Positions 17,528-27,668 of a stretch of 64,000 nucleotides of DNA are shown in pieces. A program made the position numbers and the translations under genes. Source of the stretch: Bacillota bacterium (GTDB taxonomy: Bacteria > Bacillota > Clostridia > Christensenellales > UMGS416); contig JAEWRW010000010.1 in assembly GCA_023398815.1 (NCBI GenBank), forward strand, positions 38,687 to 102,686, in the 5' to 3' direction. Every line of letters begins with the position of its first letter. Position 1 is the stretch's first letter. Under the pieces are notes generated by a model. That model saw nothing but the letters and a program-made list of their open reading frames with translations, was not told the origin of the DNA and ran no database searches.

Positions 17528-17637
17528 TTTTCCTCTTCTGCTGTGGCCCACTACATGCCCGCACTGCGCCTTCCCCATATTGCCGTTGCAAGCAGAACTC
17601 CCCCGACAGAGTGTCAGGGGAGTTTGCGCGGGCCGTC

Positions 17638-18288
17638 TTATGGGTGGGCGACCAAACCGCTCAGCAGGAGCTTAAAATGGGCAAGCGCCTGCTTTTTGAG
17701 AGGGAAATCCGGGTAGCGGATGCACCACTCATAGGTTATCCCCCGCATGGCCAACAGCAGATGGCGGGAGAGGTCATCCAGGGACTGGGACGAGTGGAAC
17801 TCCCCCCGCTGGATGCCAGTGCGCAGCACATCCTCCACCATGCCATACACGGCGCGGTTGTAGGCGGACGCGTTCTCTGCGTGGCTCTCGCCCGCCAACT
17901 GCATGCGATACAGTGCCCGCATCTGCGCGATGCCAAGCTGGTTCTCGATCACGTCGAAGATGTTGCCCACCAGTGCCAGCAGGGTATCGGCAGAGGTCAT
18001 CCCGGCCGGCAGGCTGTTCAGGAAGGCCTGGTAATTCGTGTCCACCTTGCCCACCTTGTCCGCGATCAACGTCGCGACCAACGTGTCCTTGGAACCGAAG
18101 TGCACATAGAACGCCCCTTTGGAAACCCCGGCTTCCTCCACGATGGAGTCCACACTGACCTCATCAAAGCCGTACTGGGCGAACAGGCGGTCGGCGGCGG
18201 CATACAGGCTGCTCCGGGTCAGAACCGCCTTCTCTTTTCTTTTGTCAAAACCATTGTTTTTCATGCTTTTTGCGCTTTCCTGTTTCAA
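17638..18288 (-). CDS. TetR/AcrR family regulator
   Basis: 216 residues from a TTG at 18288 (AGGAAGACGGAC upstream), or 208 from the ATG at 18264 (AGGAAAG upstream); either is possible. The N-terminal helix-turn-helix is typical: AADRLFAQYGFDEVSVDSIVEEAG then VSKGAFYVHFGSKDTL. The C-terminal ligand domain is unassigned. It is divergent from the MACPF lipoprotein gene, and repeats between them (18301-18336) look like its operator, so it may control that gene as well as itself. Confidence 0.9.
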   Translation of the reverse strand: MKQESAKSMKNNGFDKRKEKAVLTRSSLYAAADRLFAQYGFDEVSVDSIVEEAGVSKGAFYVHFGSKDTLVATLIADKVGKVDTNYQAFLNSLPAGMTSADTLLALVGNIFDVIENQLGIAQMRALYRMQLAGESHAENASAYNRAVYGMVEDVLRTGIQRGEFHSSQSLDDLSRHLLLAMRGITYEWCIRYPDFPLKKQALAHFKLLLSGLVAHP

Positions 18289-18300
18289 GTCCGTCTTCCT

Positions 18301-18336
18301 GCGGTATATAGTGACTGTGGTCAGTGACTGCGGTAT
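18301..18336. promoter_or_regulatory. Putative TetR operator repeats
   Basis: AGTGACTG occurs twice 13 bases apart (18310-18317 and 18323-18330), and GCGGTAT brackets the pair (18301-18307 and 18330-18336). It sits just upstream of the tetR start and overlaps a TATATA sequence. TetR repressors usually bind such sites near their own promoters. Confidence 0.45.
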
Positions 18337-18480
18337 GCAATTGGTTGGTTGCTGTTTGCATTATACCGCCAATCCAAAATGGTGACAACGACCATGAGAT
18401 GAACCGTGGGCGTGGGGAAGACGGGGGCGTCTGCCCTACGCACGCTGGCATCCGATCATTCGTTTTAGGAGGAGTGTGCT

Positions 18481-20034
18481 ATGAAGCAAAGAAGAATCGT
18501 TGCCCTGACCCTCTGTGCCCTTTTTGCAGTGGCCGGTACCGGCTGCACCGCCAAAGAGGTCACCAACCCCGACCGGAAGGACGTGGTTGCCCAGGCGCAA
18601 ACCGAACAATTGGGCACGTTCCAAAACCTGAACGGCGAGGAGGGGGAAGAGGACGGCATGCTGCAGGGTGGGGCCATGACCAACTACCTGCTGTATGGCT
18701 ACCACGTGTTGAAGAATGGGTACATCGACTCCAAGAGCATCGATAAGTCCAACCCCATCATCGACAAAGCCAAGCTGACTTCCGACGACTTTGAGTCGGT
18801 GACCAACACCGGCTCGGACGTGGACTACCTGTTCTCCAGCAAGGCCAGCGATTTTTACAGCACCATGAAGATTTCCTCTGACAGTGAATACAAGGGGGTG
18901 TTCTTCAGCGGGAGCCTGAAAACCGACTACAGCATCGCCACCAGTCTGAGCGAACAGCAGACGCTGATCAAGTACATCCAGTACCAACAGACGGGCGAGC
19001 AGTATTATAGCATCAGCACCGCCGCGCTCAAAAAGCGCCTGAGTGATGACTTCCTGGCCGATGTGAAGGCTTACGCGGTCTCCAACCCCAAGAAAATATT
19101 CGACACCTACGGCACCCACCTCATCAAGCAGTATTATCTGGGCGGCCGCGCTGAGTTGAACTTCCTGTACCGCAACACCTCCCAGCAGACCAAGGAATCG
19201 CTGGAAGCCAACGTGGAGGCCGCCTACAAGTCCTTCTCCAGCAAGGTGGACGCCAGCACGTCGAAGAAGGCCACCGTGGTCACCGCGCATTCCACCATGA
19301 CCTTCCGCTCCAAAGGCGGTGACAACCTGACCGGCAGCAGCCCCAGCGAAATCTCCGGCAAATACGACGCTTGGGTGAAGTCCATCAGCGATAAGCCGGT
19401 CATCAGCGGCATTGCGGACTTTGACAAGGCCATGCTGCCCATCTGGGAGTTGGTGGACGACAAGGCCGCCGCCGATAGCCTGGAGGCGGAGTTTGAGAAG
19501 GAAGCCAAAGACTCGCAGAACTCGCTGCAGAGAATGGATCCCACGCCCATGTATGTCTCCGAGATCGGCGTGTACAGCGAACCCGACAGCGACGACGCCC
19601 TCAAGGAGATGCCCGATGGGTTTGTGAAGGTGATGCTGAACCCCGCGACCGACAGCACCGAGATCGTGGACGCCAACAAAGGGGCCGGAGGGGATTACAT
19701 CTACATTGGGTACAAGCTCTCCGCCAACGAGGAGGATGCCATTACCGACCTCAAGATAGCCATTGGGGGTAGTTCAAGCGCCAGCTGTGACGGCTATACC
19801 AAGATCGGGGTGGATCTGAACCGTGGCGCGGGCGGCAAATACATCTACCTGTGCTACAAGAAGGCCACTTCGGCCTCCGACCCGCTCCTCAAAGAAATCC
19901 GCGGGGTGTACTCCAGCTCGTCGGGTGCCTATACCCTTCCCAGCGATTGGGAATGGGTGTCTGGTAAGGCCGACCTGAACAAGGGTGCCGGTGGCAAATA
20001 CGTCTACCTCGCTATGCGCAGGCAAACGCCCTGA
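18481..20034 (+). CDS. MACPF-domain lipoprotein with C-terminal beta-prism repeats
   Basis: 517 residues. The N-terminus MKQRRIVALTLCALFAVAG ending in GTGC is a lipoprotein signal. A membrane attack complex/perforin domain spans about residues 60-340; its signature appears as FDTYGTHLIKQYYLGG (from about 207). The C-terminal 150 residues hold three similar motifs, NKGAGGDYIYIGYK (about 397), NRGAGGKYIYLCYK (about 447) and NKGAGGKYVYLAMR (about 499), the three-fold pattern of an MABP beta-prism. MACPF proteins form pores in target membranes; MABP domains bind acidic membranes in other proteins. Start ATG follows TAGGAGGAG. Divergent from a tetR gene. Role could be antagonism of other bacteria or host interaction; no immunity gene is obvious. 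Confidence 0.85.
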   Translation: MKQRRIVALTLCALFAVAGTGCTAKEVTNPDRKDVVAQAQTEQLGTFQNLNGEEGEEDGMLQGGAMTNYLLYGYHVLKNGYIDSKSIDKSNPIIDKAKLTSDDFESVTNTGSDVDYLFSSKASDFYSTMKISSDSEYKGVFFSGSLKTDYSIATSLSEQQTLIKYIQYQQTGEQYYSISTAALKKRLSDDFLADVKAYAVSNPKKIFDTYGTHLIKQYYLGGRAELNFLYRNTSQQTKESLEANVEAAYKSFSSKVDASTSKKATVVTAHSTMTFRSKGGDNLTGSSPSEISGKYDAWVKSISDKPVISGIADFDKAMLPIWELVDDKAAADSLEAEFEKEAKDSQNSLQRMDPTPMYVSEIGVYSEPDSDDALKEMPDGFVKVMLNPATDSTEIVDANKGAGGDYIYIGYKLSANEEDAITDLKIAIGGSSSASCDGYTKIGVDLNRGAGGKYIYLCYKKATSASDPLLKEIRGVYSSSSGAYTLPSDWEWVSGKADLNKGAGGKYVYLAMRRQTP

Positions 20035-20063
20035 CCGGGTACCCGCCCAAAGACCCACAACGA

Positions 20064-20092
20064 AAAGGCTGTCGACAAAGTCGGCAGCCTTT
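20064..20092 (+). terminator. Hairpin after MACPF gene
   Basis: AAAGGCTGTCGAC-aaa-GTCGGCAGCCTTT, 30 bases after the stop. The T-tract is poor (TTTCGCG). The same core hairpin recurs at 23460-23486. Confidence 0.6.
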
Positions 20093-20166
20093 CGCGTCGG
20101 ACGCTGCAGTGCTCTTCAGCATTGCTTTGCCCGTATCCTTGCAGGTTGCTTGGCGCGCCCCACCCC

Positions 20167-20195
20167 TTGACGGCGCCTGCTGCACCGGGTATCCT
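20167..20195 (+). promoter_or_regulatory. Promoter of the P-loop kinase-like gene
   Basis: TTGACG (20167-20172) and TATCCT (20190-20195) with 17-base spacing, 26 bases before the start codon. Confidence 0.55.
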
Positions 20196-20220
20196 CTGTG
20201 CCGATGGGGAGGTGGCTGAC

Positions 20221-20697
20221 ATGGCAGAGAGGGTTCGCGTGCTCATCACGGGCATGTCCGGGGTGGGCAAGAGTACCGCGCTCATGGGCTTGCGCGCTTT
20301 GGGCCACACGGTGGTGGAGACTGACACCGACCAGTGGAGCCACTGGGTGACGCTGGCCGATGGCTCGCAGGATTGGGTCTGGCGGAAGGATGCCATCGAG
20401 GCGCTGCTGACCGGCCACCGGCAGGGCAAGCTCTTTGTGGCCGGGTGCAAGAGCAATCAAGGGCGGTTCTACCCGCTCTTTGAGCACGTGGTGCTGCTGA
20501 GCGCACCGGCCGAGGTGCTGCTCGGGCGCATCGCCCGGCGCACCAACAACCCCTATGGCAAGCGGCCGGAGGAGCGGCTGCTCATTCTTCAACACCTGCA
20601 GGAAGTCGAGCCCCTGCTGCGGGCCACAGCGACCGATGAAATTGACGCCACCCTGCCGCTGGCAGAGGTGGTGCGGCGGCTGGACGCGCTGGAATAG
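20221..20697 (+). CDS. Small P-loop NTPase, shikimate/adenylate kinase-like
   Basis: 158 residues with Walker A GMSGVGKST (residues 10-18) and the substrate-site Asp pair in ETDTDQW. The middle VLLSAPAEVLLGRIARRTNNPYG, with its lid-type Arg residues, matches the AAA_18/shikimate-kinase-like group of small nucleotide kinases. The substrate is not known. Start ATG follows GGGGAGG. It appears to be a single-gene unit with its own promoter. It may be a housekeeping kinase of uncertain target rather than AroK, since the DxxD site is not canonical. Confidence 0.7.
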   Translation: MAERVRVLITGMSGVGKSTALMGLRALGHTVVETDTDQWSHWVTLADGSQDWVWRKDAIEALLTGHRQGKLFVAGCKSNQGRFYPLFEHVVLLSAPAEVLLGRIARRTNNPYGKRPEERLLILQHLQEVEPLLRATATDEIDATLPLAEVVRRLDALE

Positions 20698-20775
20698 CCG
20701 CGCGTTCACGCCCCGTTTGGGGGCAGAGCGCCTGTCAAATCCGAATATTTTGCTATAAGTCAAAAGAATACCACA

Positions 20776-20804
20776 TTGTATCTTCGCGCCCCTTTCGGTA
20801 AAAT
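20776..20804 (+). promoter_or_regulatory. Promoter of the first ABC-2 operon
   Basis: TTGTAT (20776-20781) and TAAAAT (20799-20804), 17-base spacing, about 40 bases before the ATPase start. Confidence 0.65.
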
Positions 20805-20844
20805 AAGGCAGATTGACACGAAACCTGGAACGGGGGAGCACCGC

Positions 20845-21826
<982 letters not shown>

Positions 21827-21843
<17 letters not shown>

Positions 21844-22636
21844 GTACGGCAAGGCGTTCTCCCTGGGCCTGGCCAGCGCCATGGAGTACCGCGCGGATTT
21901 CATCCTGAGCATGGTGAGCGCGCTGTGGCCCATCTTCCTGCAGTTCTTCCTGTGGACGTGCATCTACGGCGGCGCAGGCACCGGCGAGCTTTTCGGCTAC
22001 ACCTACGGCCAGATGATCGCCTACACCATCATCGCCAACGTGGTGCAGCGGTTGGGGCGCACGGGCTTTGAGTACGATATGAACGACGACATCAAGAACG
22101 GCGGGCTCGATAAGTTTCTGGTGCGGCCGGTGGGGTACTTCCCCTACCGCATGGCGTCCTTCACCGGGGGCAAGGCGGCCCAGTTCGTGGTGGTGTTCCT
22201 CTTTCTGCTGGTGGCCATCGTGGGCATCAACATGGCTTATGGGCCCATCATCGCACCGGTCAACGTGCTCTGGTTCCTGTTGAGCCTGGTGCTGGCGCTG
22301 GTGCTCAATTTCATCATCTTCTTCTGCGTGGGCATGCTGGCCTTCCAGTTCTCGGAGATCGGCTTCCTCTACGAAGCCGTGCGCATCGTGTTCATCGCCT
22401 TCAGCGGCGGCATCTTCCCGCTTGATGTGTTCGGCGAAGGGGTGGTGCGGGTCATGCGCTTCCTGCCGTTCCTGTATACCGTCAACTTCCCGGTGGATGT
22501 GCTGACGGGCCGCATGGCCGGCGGCGAGGTCGTGCTGGGCTGCCTGGTGCAGCTCATCTGGATCGGCGCGCTGTCGTTCCTTTCGGTGCGGCTGTGGAAC
22601 CTGGGGCTCAAGAAATACATCGCGGCGGGGGGCTGA
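21827..22636 (+). CDS. ABC-2 type permease, first subunit
   Basis: 269 residues and six predicted membrane helices. The segments EYRADFILSMVSALWPIFLQ and NGGLDKFLVRPVGYFPYRM (the cytoplasmic coupling loop) match COG4587 permeases. The start ATG at 21827, preceded by AAGGAGGGGG, lies inside the end of the ATPase gene. It forms the heterodimeric membrane part together with the next gene. Confidence 0.9.
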
Positions 22637-22639
22637 GGC

Positions 22640-23452
22640 ATGAAGCGACTGTGGACCGAACTTAAAAAACACGCGTTCATCTGGTACGTGTTCATGAAGA
22701 ACAGCCTCATCGCCCAGCTGGAGTACCGGGTCAACTTCTTCACGGGCCTGGCGATGGAGATGGGGTATCTCTTAGCCAAGCTCCTCTATGTCATCGTTGT
22801 CTACCGCGCCGGCAGCACGATCAACGGCCTCTCCGGCGATGAGGTGCTGATCTTCGTGGGCGCGTTCGTCATCACCACGGCCTTTTACGCCGGGTTCTTC
22901 ATGCGCAACAACTTCGCCCTGGGCGACCACATCCGCAACGGCACGCTGGATTTCTTCATCGTCAAGCCCGTGTCGCTGCAGTTCATGGCGACGCTGCGCA
23001 TCAGCGACTTTGCGCTCTTCCTCACCGATTTTGTGGCAGGCGTCGTCATGGTGGCCATCGGGTGGAGCCACTGCGAGGTGCCCATCAGTCTCTTGAACCT
23101 CGCGGGCTTTGTGGGTTACATGCTCTGCGGCGTCATCATGGGCTACTCGCTGTTCCTCTTCCCCATGATCTTCTCGTTCTGGTTCGTCAAATCCGGCGCG
23201 CTGGCCGGCGTGGTCGATTCGTTCTGGGATTTCAACAACCTGCCGATGGGCATCTACCCCAAGCTCGTGCAGAACATTGGCACGTTCCTCATCCCCATCT
23301 TCGTGGTCACCAACTTCCCGGTGCTCTTCGTGCTGGGCAAGATGAGCCCCCTCTATGCCGTGTGGGGCATCCTGGGGCCCTTCGTCTGCTTCGGATTGAC
23401 GCGGCTGCTGTGGAAGGTGGCCGTGAAGCAGTACAGCAGCGCCAGCAGCTGA
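22640..23452 (+). CDS. ABC-2 type permease, second subunit
   Basis: 270 residues, six hydrophobic segments. It shares with its neighbour the pattern ALGDHIRNGTLDFFIVKPVSLQF, the COG3694 hallmark. The start is 3 bases after the previous stop, so the three genes are one operon. The last gene is followed by a strong hairpin and structured element H. Confidence 0.9.
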   Translation: MKRLWTELKKHAFIWYVFMKNSLIAQLEYRVNFFTGLAMEMGYLLAKLLYVIVVYRAGSTINGLSGDEVLIFVGAFVITTAFYAGFFMRNNFALGDHIRNGTLDFFIVKPVSLQFMATLRISDFALFLTDFVAGVVMVAIGWSHCEVPISLLNLAGFVGYMLCGVIMGYSLFLFPMIFSFWFVKSGALAGVVDSFWDFNNLPMGIYPKLVQNIGTFLIPIFVVTNFPVLFVLGKMSPLYAVWGILGPFVCFGLTRLLWKVAVKQYSSASS

Positions 23453-23729
23453 GGAATTGCAGGCTGTCGACAAAGTCGACAGCCTGTCGTGTACGCCGCT
23501 GCGGCGACGTCCACGATTCAGATAGCTTGTTCTTGCTTTCGCGAGATCGGTCGCCGCACATGTCGCCGACCGATATCAGACTGTAGCTCTCATGCGGATC
23601 TCTAAGGATGCGTTGCGCTGGCAGGCGGGTTTTCTTTTCTGCTCGCACCAGCCTTTCCTTTCCTCCCGCCAAATGAATCGGCGGGAGGTTCGTCACCCTC
23701 TGCTCGTTCCAATGGGTTTGTTGGCACTC
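23453..23729 (+). repeat. Structured 3' element copy H (after ABC permease)
   Basis: Non-coding. It opens with hairpin CAGGCTGTCGAC/GTCGACAGCCTG (23460-23486), then the acatgt-loop hairpin ATCGGTCGCCG/CGCCGACCGAT (23546-23574). Near 23625-23690 it has GGCGGGTTTTCTTTTCTGC and CCTCCCGCC-aaatgaat-CGGCGGGAGG, which correspond to copies G and I. Confidence 0.75.
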
Positions 23730-23730
23730 T

Positions 23731-23768
23731 GAACGCCCGCGAAGACCTTGTCTCCGCGGGCGTTTTCA
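23731..23768 (+). terminator. Terminator between convergent genes
   Basis: AACGCCCGCG and CGCGGGCGTT around a long loop, followed by TTCATT. It sits between the first ABC-2 operon and the convergent metallo-hydrolase gene and may serve both strands. Confidence 0.6.
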
Positions 23769-23783
23769 TTCCTTCCAAGCCCC

Positions 23784-24509
23784 TTACCCCCGCCCCCTGG
23801 GCGCAATCAGTGGCCGCCCATCCAGGAAGTGCCGGTACCGCATGAGGTCGGCGGGTGGGAAGGGCCGCCCGTGGCTGGGGATGATACGGGTGGGTTGCAG
23901 GGCCAGCATGGTATCCCAGGAGCGGCCAAAGGCGTCGCTGTCCTCAATCCAGATGGTGTGGCGGGCCACGCTGATGACCGCGTTCATCGCCGCATCACCG
24001 CAGAGGAGCTCGCCGGTGTCCTCCCGCAGGAGGCCGATGGAGTCGCTGGTGTGACCGGGGAGGAAGAGGATGGTGAGCGGCAGCCCCAGAGTGTGGAAGA
24101 ACTGGTCGTCCGGCCCGCTCACCGGGATGGCACGGTCGCCCGGCTCCACCGGTGGGAAGCTGAAGTCCCTTTTGAACCGGCTGAAGAGCGACGCAGGCCA
24201 GGAGGAGTACCCCGCATCGGCTGGCTCGTTGCTGCGGCCCGCCGCCAGCGCCGGCAGGCCCACGGGGTTGAGGATGACCTGCGCCCCGGTGCGCGCCAGC
24301 AGCGCCGCCAGGAACCCGGCGTGGTCGTCGTGGTGGTGGGTCAGGAAGATGTATTTGAGATCCTCCACCGAGGCCAGCCGAGCGAAGCGCCGCAGGAATT
24401 CGTCCTCGCCGCCGGGGTAACCGGTGTCGATGGCGATCCACCCGGCGGGCGTCTCGATGAGGTAGTTGTTGACAACATAGCCGCCAATGTTGTGGATGCG
24501 AATGGACAT
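23784..24509 (-). CDS. MBL-fold metallo-hydrolase
   Basis: 241 residues. The metal ligands are clear: THHHDDHAG (HxHxDH), GHTSDSIGL, CGDAAM and IPSHGRPF near the C-terminus. The N-terminus NIGGYVVNNYLIETPAGWIAIDTGYPG is typical of the glyoxalase II-like branch. Such enzymes cleave thioesters, lactones or phosphoesters; no specific substrate can be assigned. The ATG at 24509 is preceded by AAAGGGGG; the upstream ATG at 24530 lacks a site. Confidence 0.88.
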   Translation of the reverse strand: MSIRIHNIGGYVVNNYLIETPAGWIAIDTGYPGGEDEFLRRFARLASVEDLKYIFLTHHHDDHAGFLAALLARTGAQVILNPVGLPALAAGRSNEPADAGYSSWPASLFSRFKRDFSFPPVEPGDRAIPVSGPDDQFFHTLGLPLTILFLPGHTSDSIGLLREDTGELLCGDAAMNAVISVARHTIWIEDSDAFGRSWDTMLALQPTRIIPSHGRPFPPADLMRYRHFLDGRPLIAPRGRG

Positions 24510-24679
24510 GGACAAGCCCCCTTTTGCCATAGTTTACCATTGACGTGGGCAGAAAAACAGGGCCGGTGTAAGCCGGCCCCATTGGGTTGAGCAGGTGATG
24601 CTTGGCCCCGTGCGGCACTCGCGGTGCTGCAGGCGTTGTCCCCGCGGCTCGCATGGTGTGGCGCACCTTTGCCGCCGTC

Positions 24680-26302
24680 TTACCTTCCCCCCGCCACCGC
24701 CAGCATGACCACCAAGTACACCGACAGCGCCGCGATGAAGATGAGCGAGAACGCGAAGGCCACACGGATGACTTTGTTCTCCTCGCCGATGCGGTCGATG
24801 GAGGCCGCGGCGTTCTGGAGCTTGGCCGGGGAGATGACGCTGGCCAGCCCGCCGCCAAAGGCGAGGCCCGCCACGATGATGAGGATGCTGTGCTGCCCCA
24901 GGCCGAGGTTGGTGGCCGTCGTCATGGCGTACTTGGCAAACATGGCAATGGTGGAGGCCTCGCTGCCGGTGAGGAACCCGCCGAAGAGCCCGATGACCCC
25001 GACGATGGCCCCATAGGCCGAGTGGAACAGGTTGGCCGAGGCGTCGGCCAACACCTTGATCATGCTGTCGGTGGCGTAGGCCCCGCTGGCCATGTCGAAG
25101 CCCGAGAGGTTCATGACTTCGCCTATGGCGAAGAAGACGGCCGCCGCAAACACCGGCCGGGGGGCGCGCTTGAGCCACGCGCGGGCCGTGTCCTTCAGCT
25201 GGGCGGCGGTGGGCCGCAGGAAGAAGAGCGACAGCACCGTGCTCACCAGGATCCAGGTGTAGGCGTTCCACAGGAAGCGGGTGGCGATGTCGCTGCCATC
25301 GGCTGAGAGCCCGTGGATGGGGAAGAGCAACACCCGGTAGAGTTCGTTGAAGATGGGCTGGGGGACGTTAATGACGAGGATGAGCGCGACGAGCAGAATC
25401 CAGGGCGACAGGGCGCGCCACAGCGGGTAGTCCCGCTCCAGCTGGCGCTCCTTCTCGGTCAGGCTGCTCCGGTCGATGATGGGCTTGCCCGTCACCTTGA
25501 GGTACGCCAGCATCGCCAGGATGACGCCGATGCCGCAGAACACGCCGGTCAGCACCACGAGGTTGTCCACCTTACTGGTGAAGTAGGAGATGACGCCGAT
25601 AACCACGCCCATGACAAGGCTGGGCAGCAGGCCCTGCCGCACGCCATTGCCCCGCCCGGTGATCCACAGCATCGCCAGGCCAATCATCACCGAGGTGAGG
25701 GGCAGGAACCAGGCGAACACCTGTCCGGCGTCCGAGAGAGTGATGGCCGCCCCTGCCGTGAGGATGCCGGCCTTGGTGAGGAAGCTGTTGGCGATATCCA
25801 CAAACACCACGATGGGCGCACCCAAAAGCGCGTAGGTGCACAGGGAGTCGTAGCCAATGGCCGGCAGGGCGATGGCCACATAGGTGGAGTAGCCCATGGC
25901 CAGCAGGATGGGCGGCAGCAGCGACACCGGCGTGGCACCCACCGCCACCATCAGCGTGCCAAAGCCGATGTTGATGAGTATGATCTGCACGGCGCGGTTC
26001 TCCCGCGCGATGGTCTTGATGAACACGATGATGCGCCGGAGGGCCCCGGTCTTTTCCATCAGCGCCATCTGCAGCAGCGACGTGGCCACGATGAGCGACA
26101 CCGAGAAGGACTTGATGAGCCCGGCCAGGGTGGAGCGGGCCACAACCTCCAGCGACGTGTGGAAGAACGCCATCGCCACCGCGGCGATGACCAGAAGGCC
26201 CACCACGCCCGAGACGTCCGCCGAGCGCTTGAACACCACAAGCAGCACGATGATCACGAGGATGGGCGCAAGGGTTAAAAGCAGGGACACGGGCCGCACC
26301 AA
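24680..26302 (-). CDS. lctP: L-lactate permease family transporter
   Basis: About 536-540 residues with some fourteen hydrophobic segments. The family motifs are visible: FGTLMVAVGATPVSLLPPIL, IGYDSLCTYALLGAPIV, and near the C-terminus GGFLTGSEASTIAMFAKY then VISPAKLQNAAASI. LctP transporters take up lactate or glycolate with protons. The start is unsure: TTG 26302, GTG 26299 and GTG 26290 are all in frame and none has a strong ribosome site. It stands alone, without lactate dehydrogenase genes nearby. Confidence 0.88.
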   Translation of the reverse strand: MVRPVSLLLTLAPILVIIVLLVVFKRSADVSGVVGLLVIAAVAMAFFHTSLEVVARSTLAGLIKSFSVSLIVATSLLQMALMEKTGALRRIIVFIKTIARENRAVQIILINIGFGTLMVAVGATPVSLLPPILLAMGYSTYVAIALPAIGYDSLCTYALLGAPIVVFVDIANSFLTKAGILTAGAAITLSDAGQVFAWFLPLTSVMIGLAMLWITGRGNGVRQGLLPSLVMGVVIGVISYFTSKVDNLVVLTGVFCGIGVILAMLAYLKVTGKPIIDRSSLTEKERQLERDYPLWRALSPWILLVALILVINVPQPIFNELYRVLLFPIHGLSADGSDIATRFLWNAYTWILVSTVLSLFFLRPTAAQLKDTARAWLKRAPRPVFAAAVFFAIGEVMNLSGFDMASGAYATDSMIKVLADASANLFHSAYGAIVGVIGLFGGFLTGSEASTIAMFAKYAMTTATNLGLGQHSILIIVAGLAFGGGLASVISPAKLQNAAASIDRIGEENKVIRVAFAFSLIFIAALSVYLVVMLAVAGGR

Positions 26303-26484
26303 CTTTCCGTATGAGTTTGTAACCGGGGAGTGTTGCTTTATCAGGGTAAAGTTAATGGTGCAATCATATCACAAGCGTATCGAACTGAAAAGGAAAAAAA
26401 CGGAATTTGTCAGGCTGACGAGCCGGGACTGGAGCATTGCCGGGGGCGATCGGAGAGGGCCCGGAGTGCCTGAGCGGTGCCGAC

Positions 26485-26922
26485 TCAGGGTTGTCCTGCA
26501 AACGCCCGCAGGATGGCCTCGGCCCGCTCCCGGCCAAACCAGCCTTCCCCATCGTACCGCCCGGGGTAGAGCCGCCGCAAAAGCTCCTTCTCCCCATCCG
26601 ACAGTTGGGCATAGTCGGTCTCGACCCGCCCCAGTGGAAGGGCCAGCAGCTTGTTGTCGCCGTCGCGCCGCACAAACACGCCGATGAGCTTCACCGGTAC
26701 CGCATCGCCCAGCTCGCATGGTTCCCCCGATACCAGCAACACATCGAGATGCCTTTGGGGCGGCGCCCCGTACCCCTGCAGCCACCCGTAGGGGTAGGGA
26801 ACGCCCTTGGCGTTGCCCAGGCTCTGCCACTGGGTCTCCACAAACGTGTTGGTTTCCGGCAGGTACTCCATCCTCTTCGGGTACCGGTGAGTTTGCTCCA
26901 CCACCATAAAAAATGAATCCAT
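26485..26922 (-). CDS. Inorganic pyrophosphatase-like protein, degenerate active site
   Basis: 145 residues. The central part (HLDVLLVSGEPCELGDAV then VKLIGVFVRRDGDNKLLALP) aligns by eye with soluble family I pyrophosphatases, which have DPLDVLVVS...G....PVGVL...D...D.KL.AVP. The first Asp residues of the metal site are replaced (QRHLD instead of DGDPLD), while the DGDNK region keeps acidic residues. Pyrophosphate hydrolysis is therefore doubtful. Start follows AAGGAGGCC. It is 30 bases upstream of nothing on its own strand except the flavin reductase gene, which precedes it and may share its transcript. Confidence 0.6.
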   Translation of the reverse strand: MDSFFMVVEQTHRYPKRMEYLPETNTFVETQWQSLGNAKGVPYPYGWLQGYGAPPQRHLDVLLVSGEPCELGDAVPVKLIGVFVRRDGDNKLLALPLGRVETDYAQLSDGEKELLRRLYPGRYDGEGWFGRERAEAILRAFAGQP

Positions 26923-26953
26923 GGGGCCTCCTTCGTCGCGCGAGCGCGCCGCG

Positions 26954-27559
26954 TCAGTGCTTCTCGCTCACCAGCACCGACTCCACCGCGCAATAGCGGT
27001 CGCCACTCAGGCGGCCCAGCGGGTCGAGCCCGCGCCAATCCACCTCCCGCCCGTCGATGAGCAGATCGTCCCGCACGTGCAGGGAGAGCACCCGGCCCAG
27101 AATGAGATTGCCGGCGTTGGGGCCCTCGTCCACCCGCACGATGCGCTCCAGCGCGCACTCGAAGGCCACCCGGGCTTCCGCCACCCGGCAGGGCCGCACC
27201 ATACGGGAAGGCGCAAGGCGGATGTCCGGCAGCAGGGCTTCGTCCTCGCCGGCGGGGAGGGCCGCCGCCGTGCGCTCCATGGCGTGCAGCAGTTCGGTGG
27301 AGACGAGGTTGACTACGAACTCTCCGGTCTGCTCGATGTTGACGACCGTGTCCTTCCGGGTGCCGTCGGCGCGGTTGACGACCGACACCGCCAGCACCGG
27401 CGGGTGCCACTGCACCCCGGTGAAGAAGCTGAAGGGAGCGAGGTTGTGCCGCCCCGCGCCGTCCACGGTGGCCACCCAGGCAATGGGGCGGGGGATGAGG
27501 CAGCTCGTCAGCAGGTCGTGGGCATGCCGGGGTTCCAGGGCGTTGAGGTCGATGTCCAT
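26954..27559 (-). CDS. Flavin reductase family protein (FMN-binding)
   Basis: 201 residues, DIM6/NTAB type. The hallmark N-terminal region LLTSCLIPRPIAWVATVD and LAPFSFFTGVQWHPPVLAVSV forms the FMN-binding split barrel, followed by FVVNLVSTEL. These proteins reduce flavin or act as FMN oxidoreductases with unknown partners. The ATG at 27559 follows CCAAGGAGGGG. The pyrophosphatase-like gene follows 31 bases downstream on the same strand. Confidence 0.88.
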   Translation of the reverse strand: MDIDLNALEPRHAHDLLTSCLIPRPIAWVATVDGAGRHNLAPFSFFTGVQWHPPVLAVSVVNRADGTRKDTVVNIEQTGEFVVNLVSTELLHAMERTAAALPAGEDEALLPDIRLAPSRMVRPCRVAEARVAFECALERIVRVDEGPNAGNLILGRVLSLHVRDDLLIDGREVDWRGLDPLGRLSGDRYCAVESVLVSEKH

Positions 27560-27668
27560 CGGTTCCCCTCCTTGGCTCGTTTCGTCCATTGTAGCAAGCT
27601 GGATGGCATTGTCAAAGGCGGGCAGGCGCAGGGAACCGGCGGAGCCCCGCCCCATTGCCCATCTGGGC

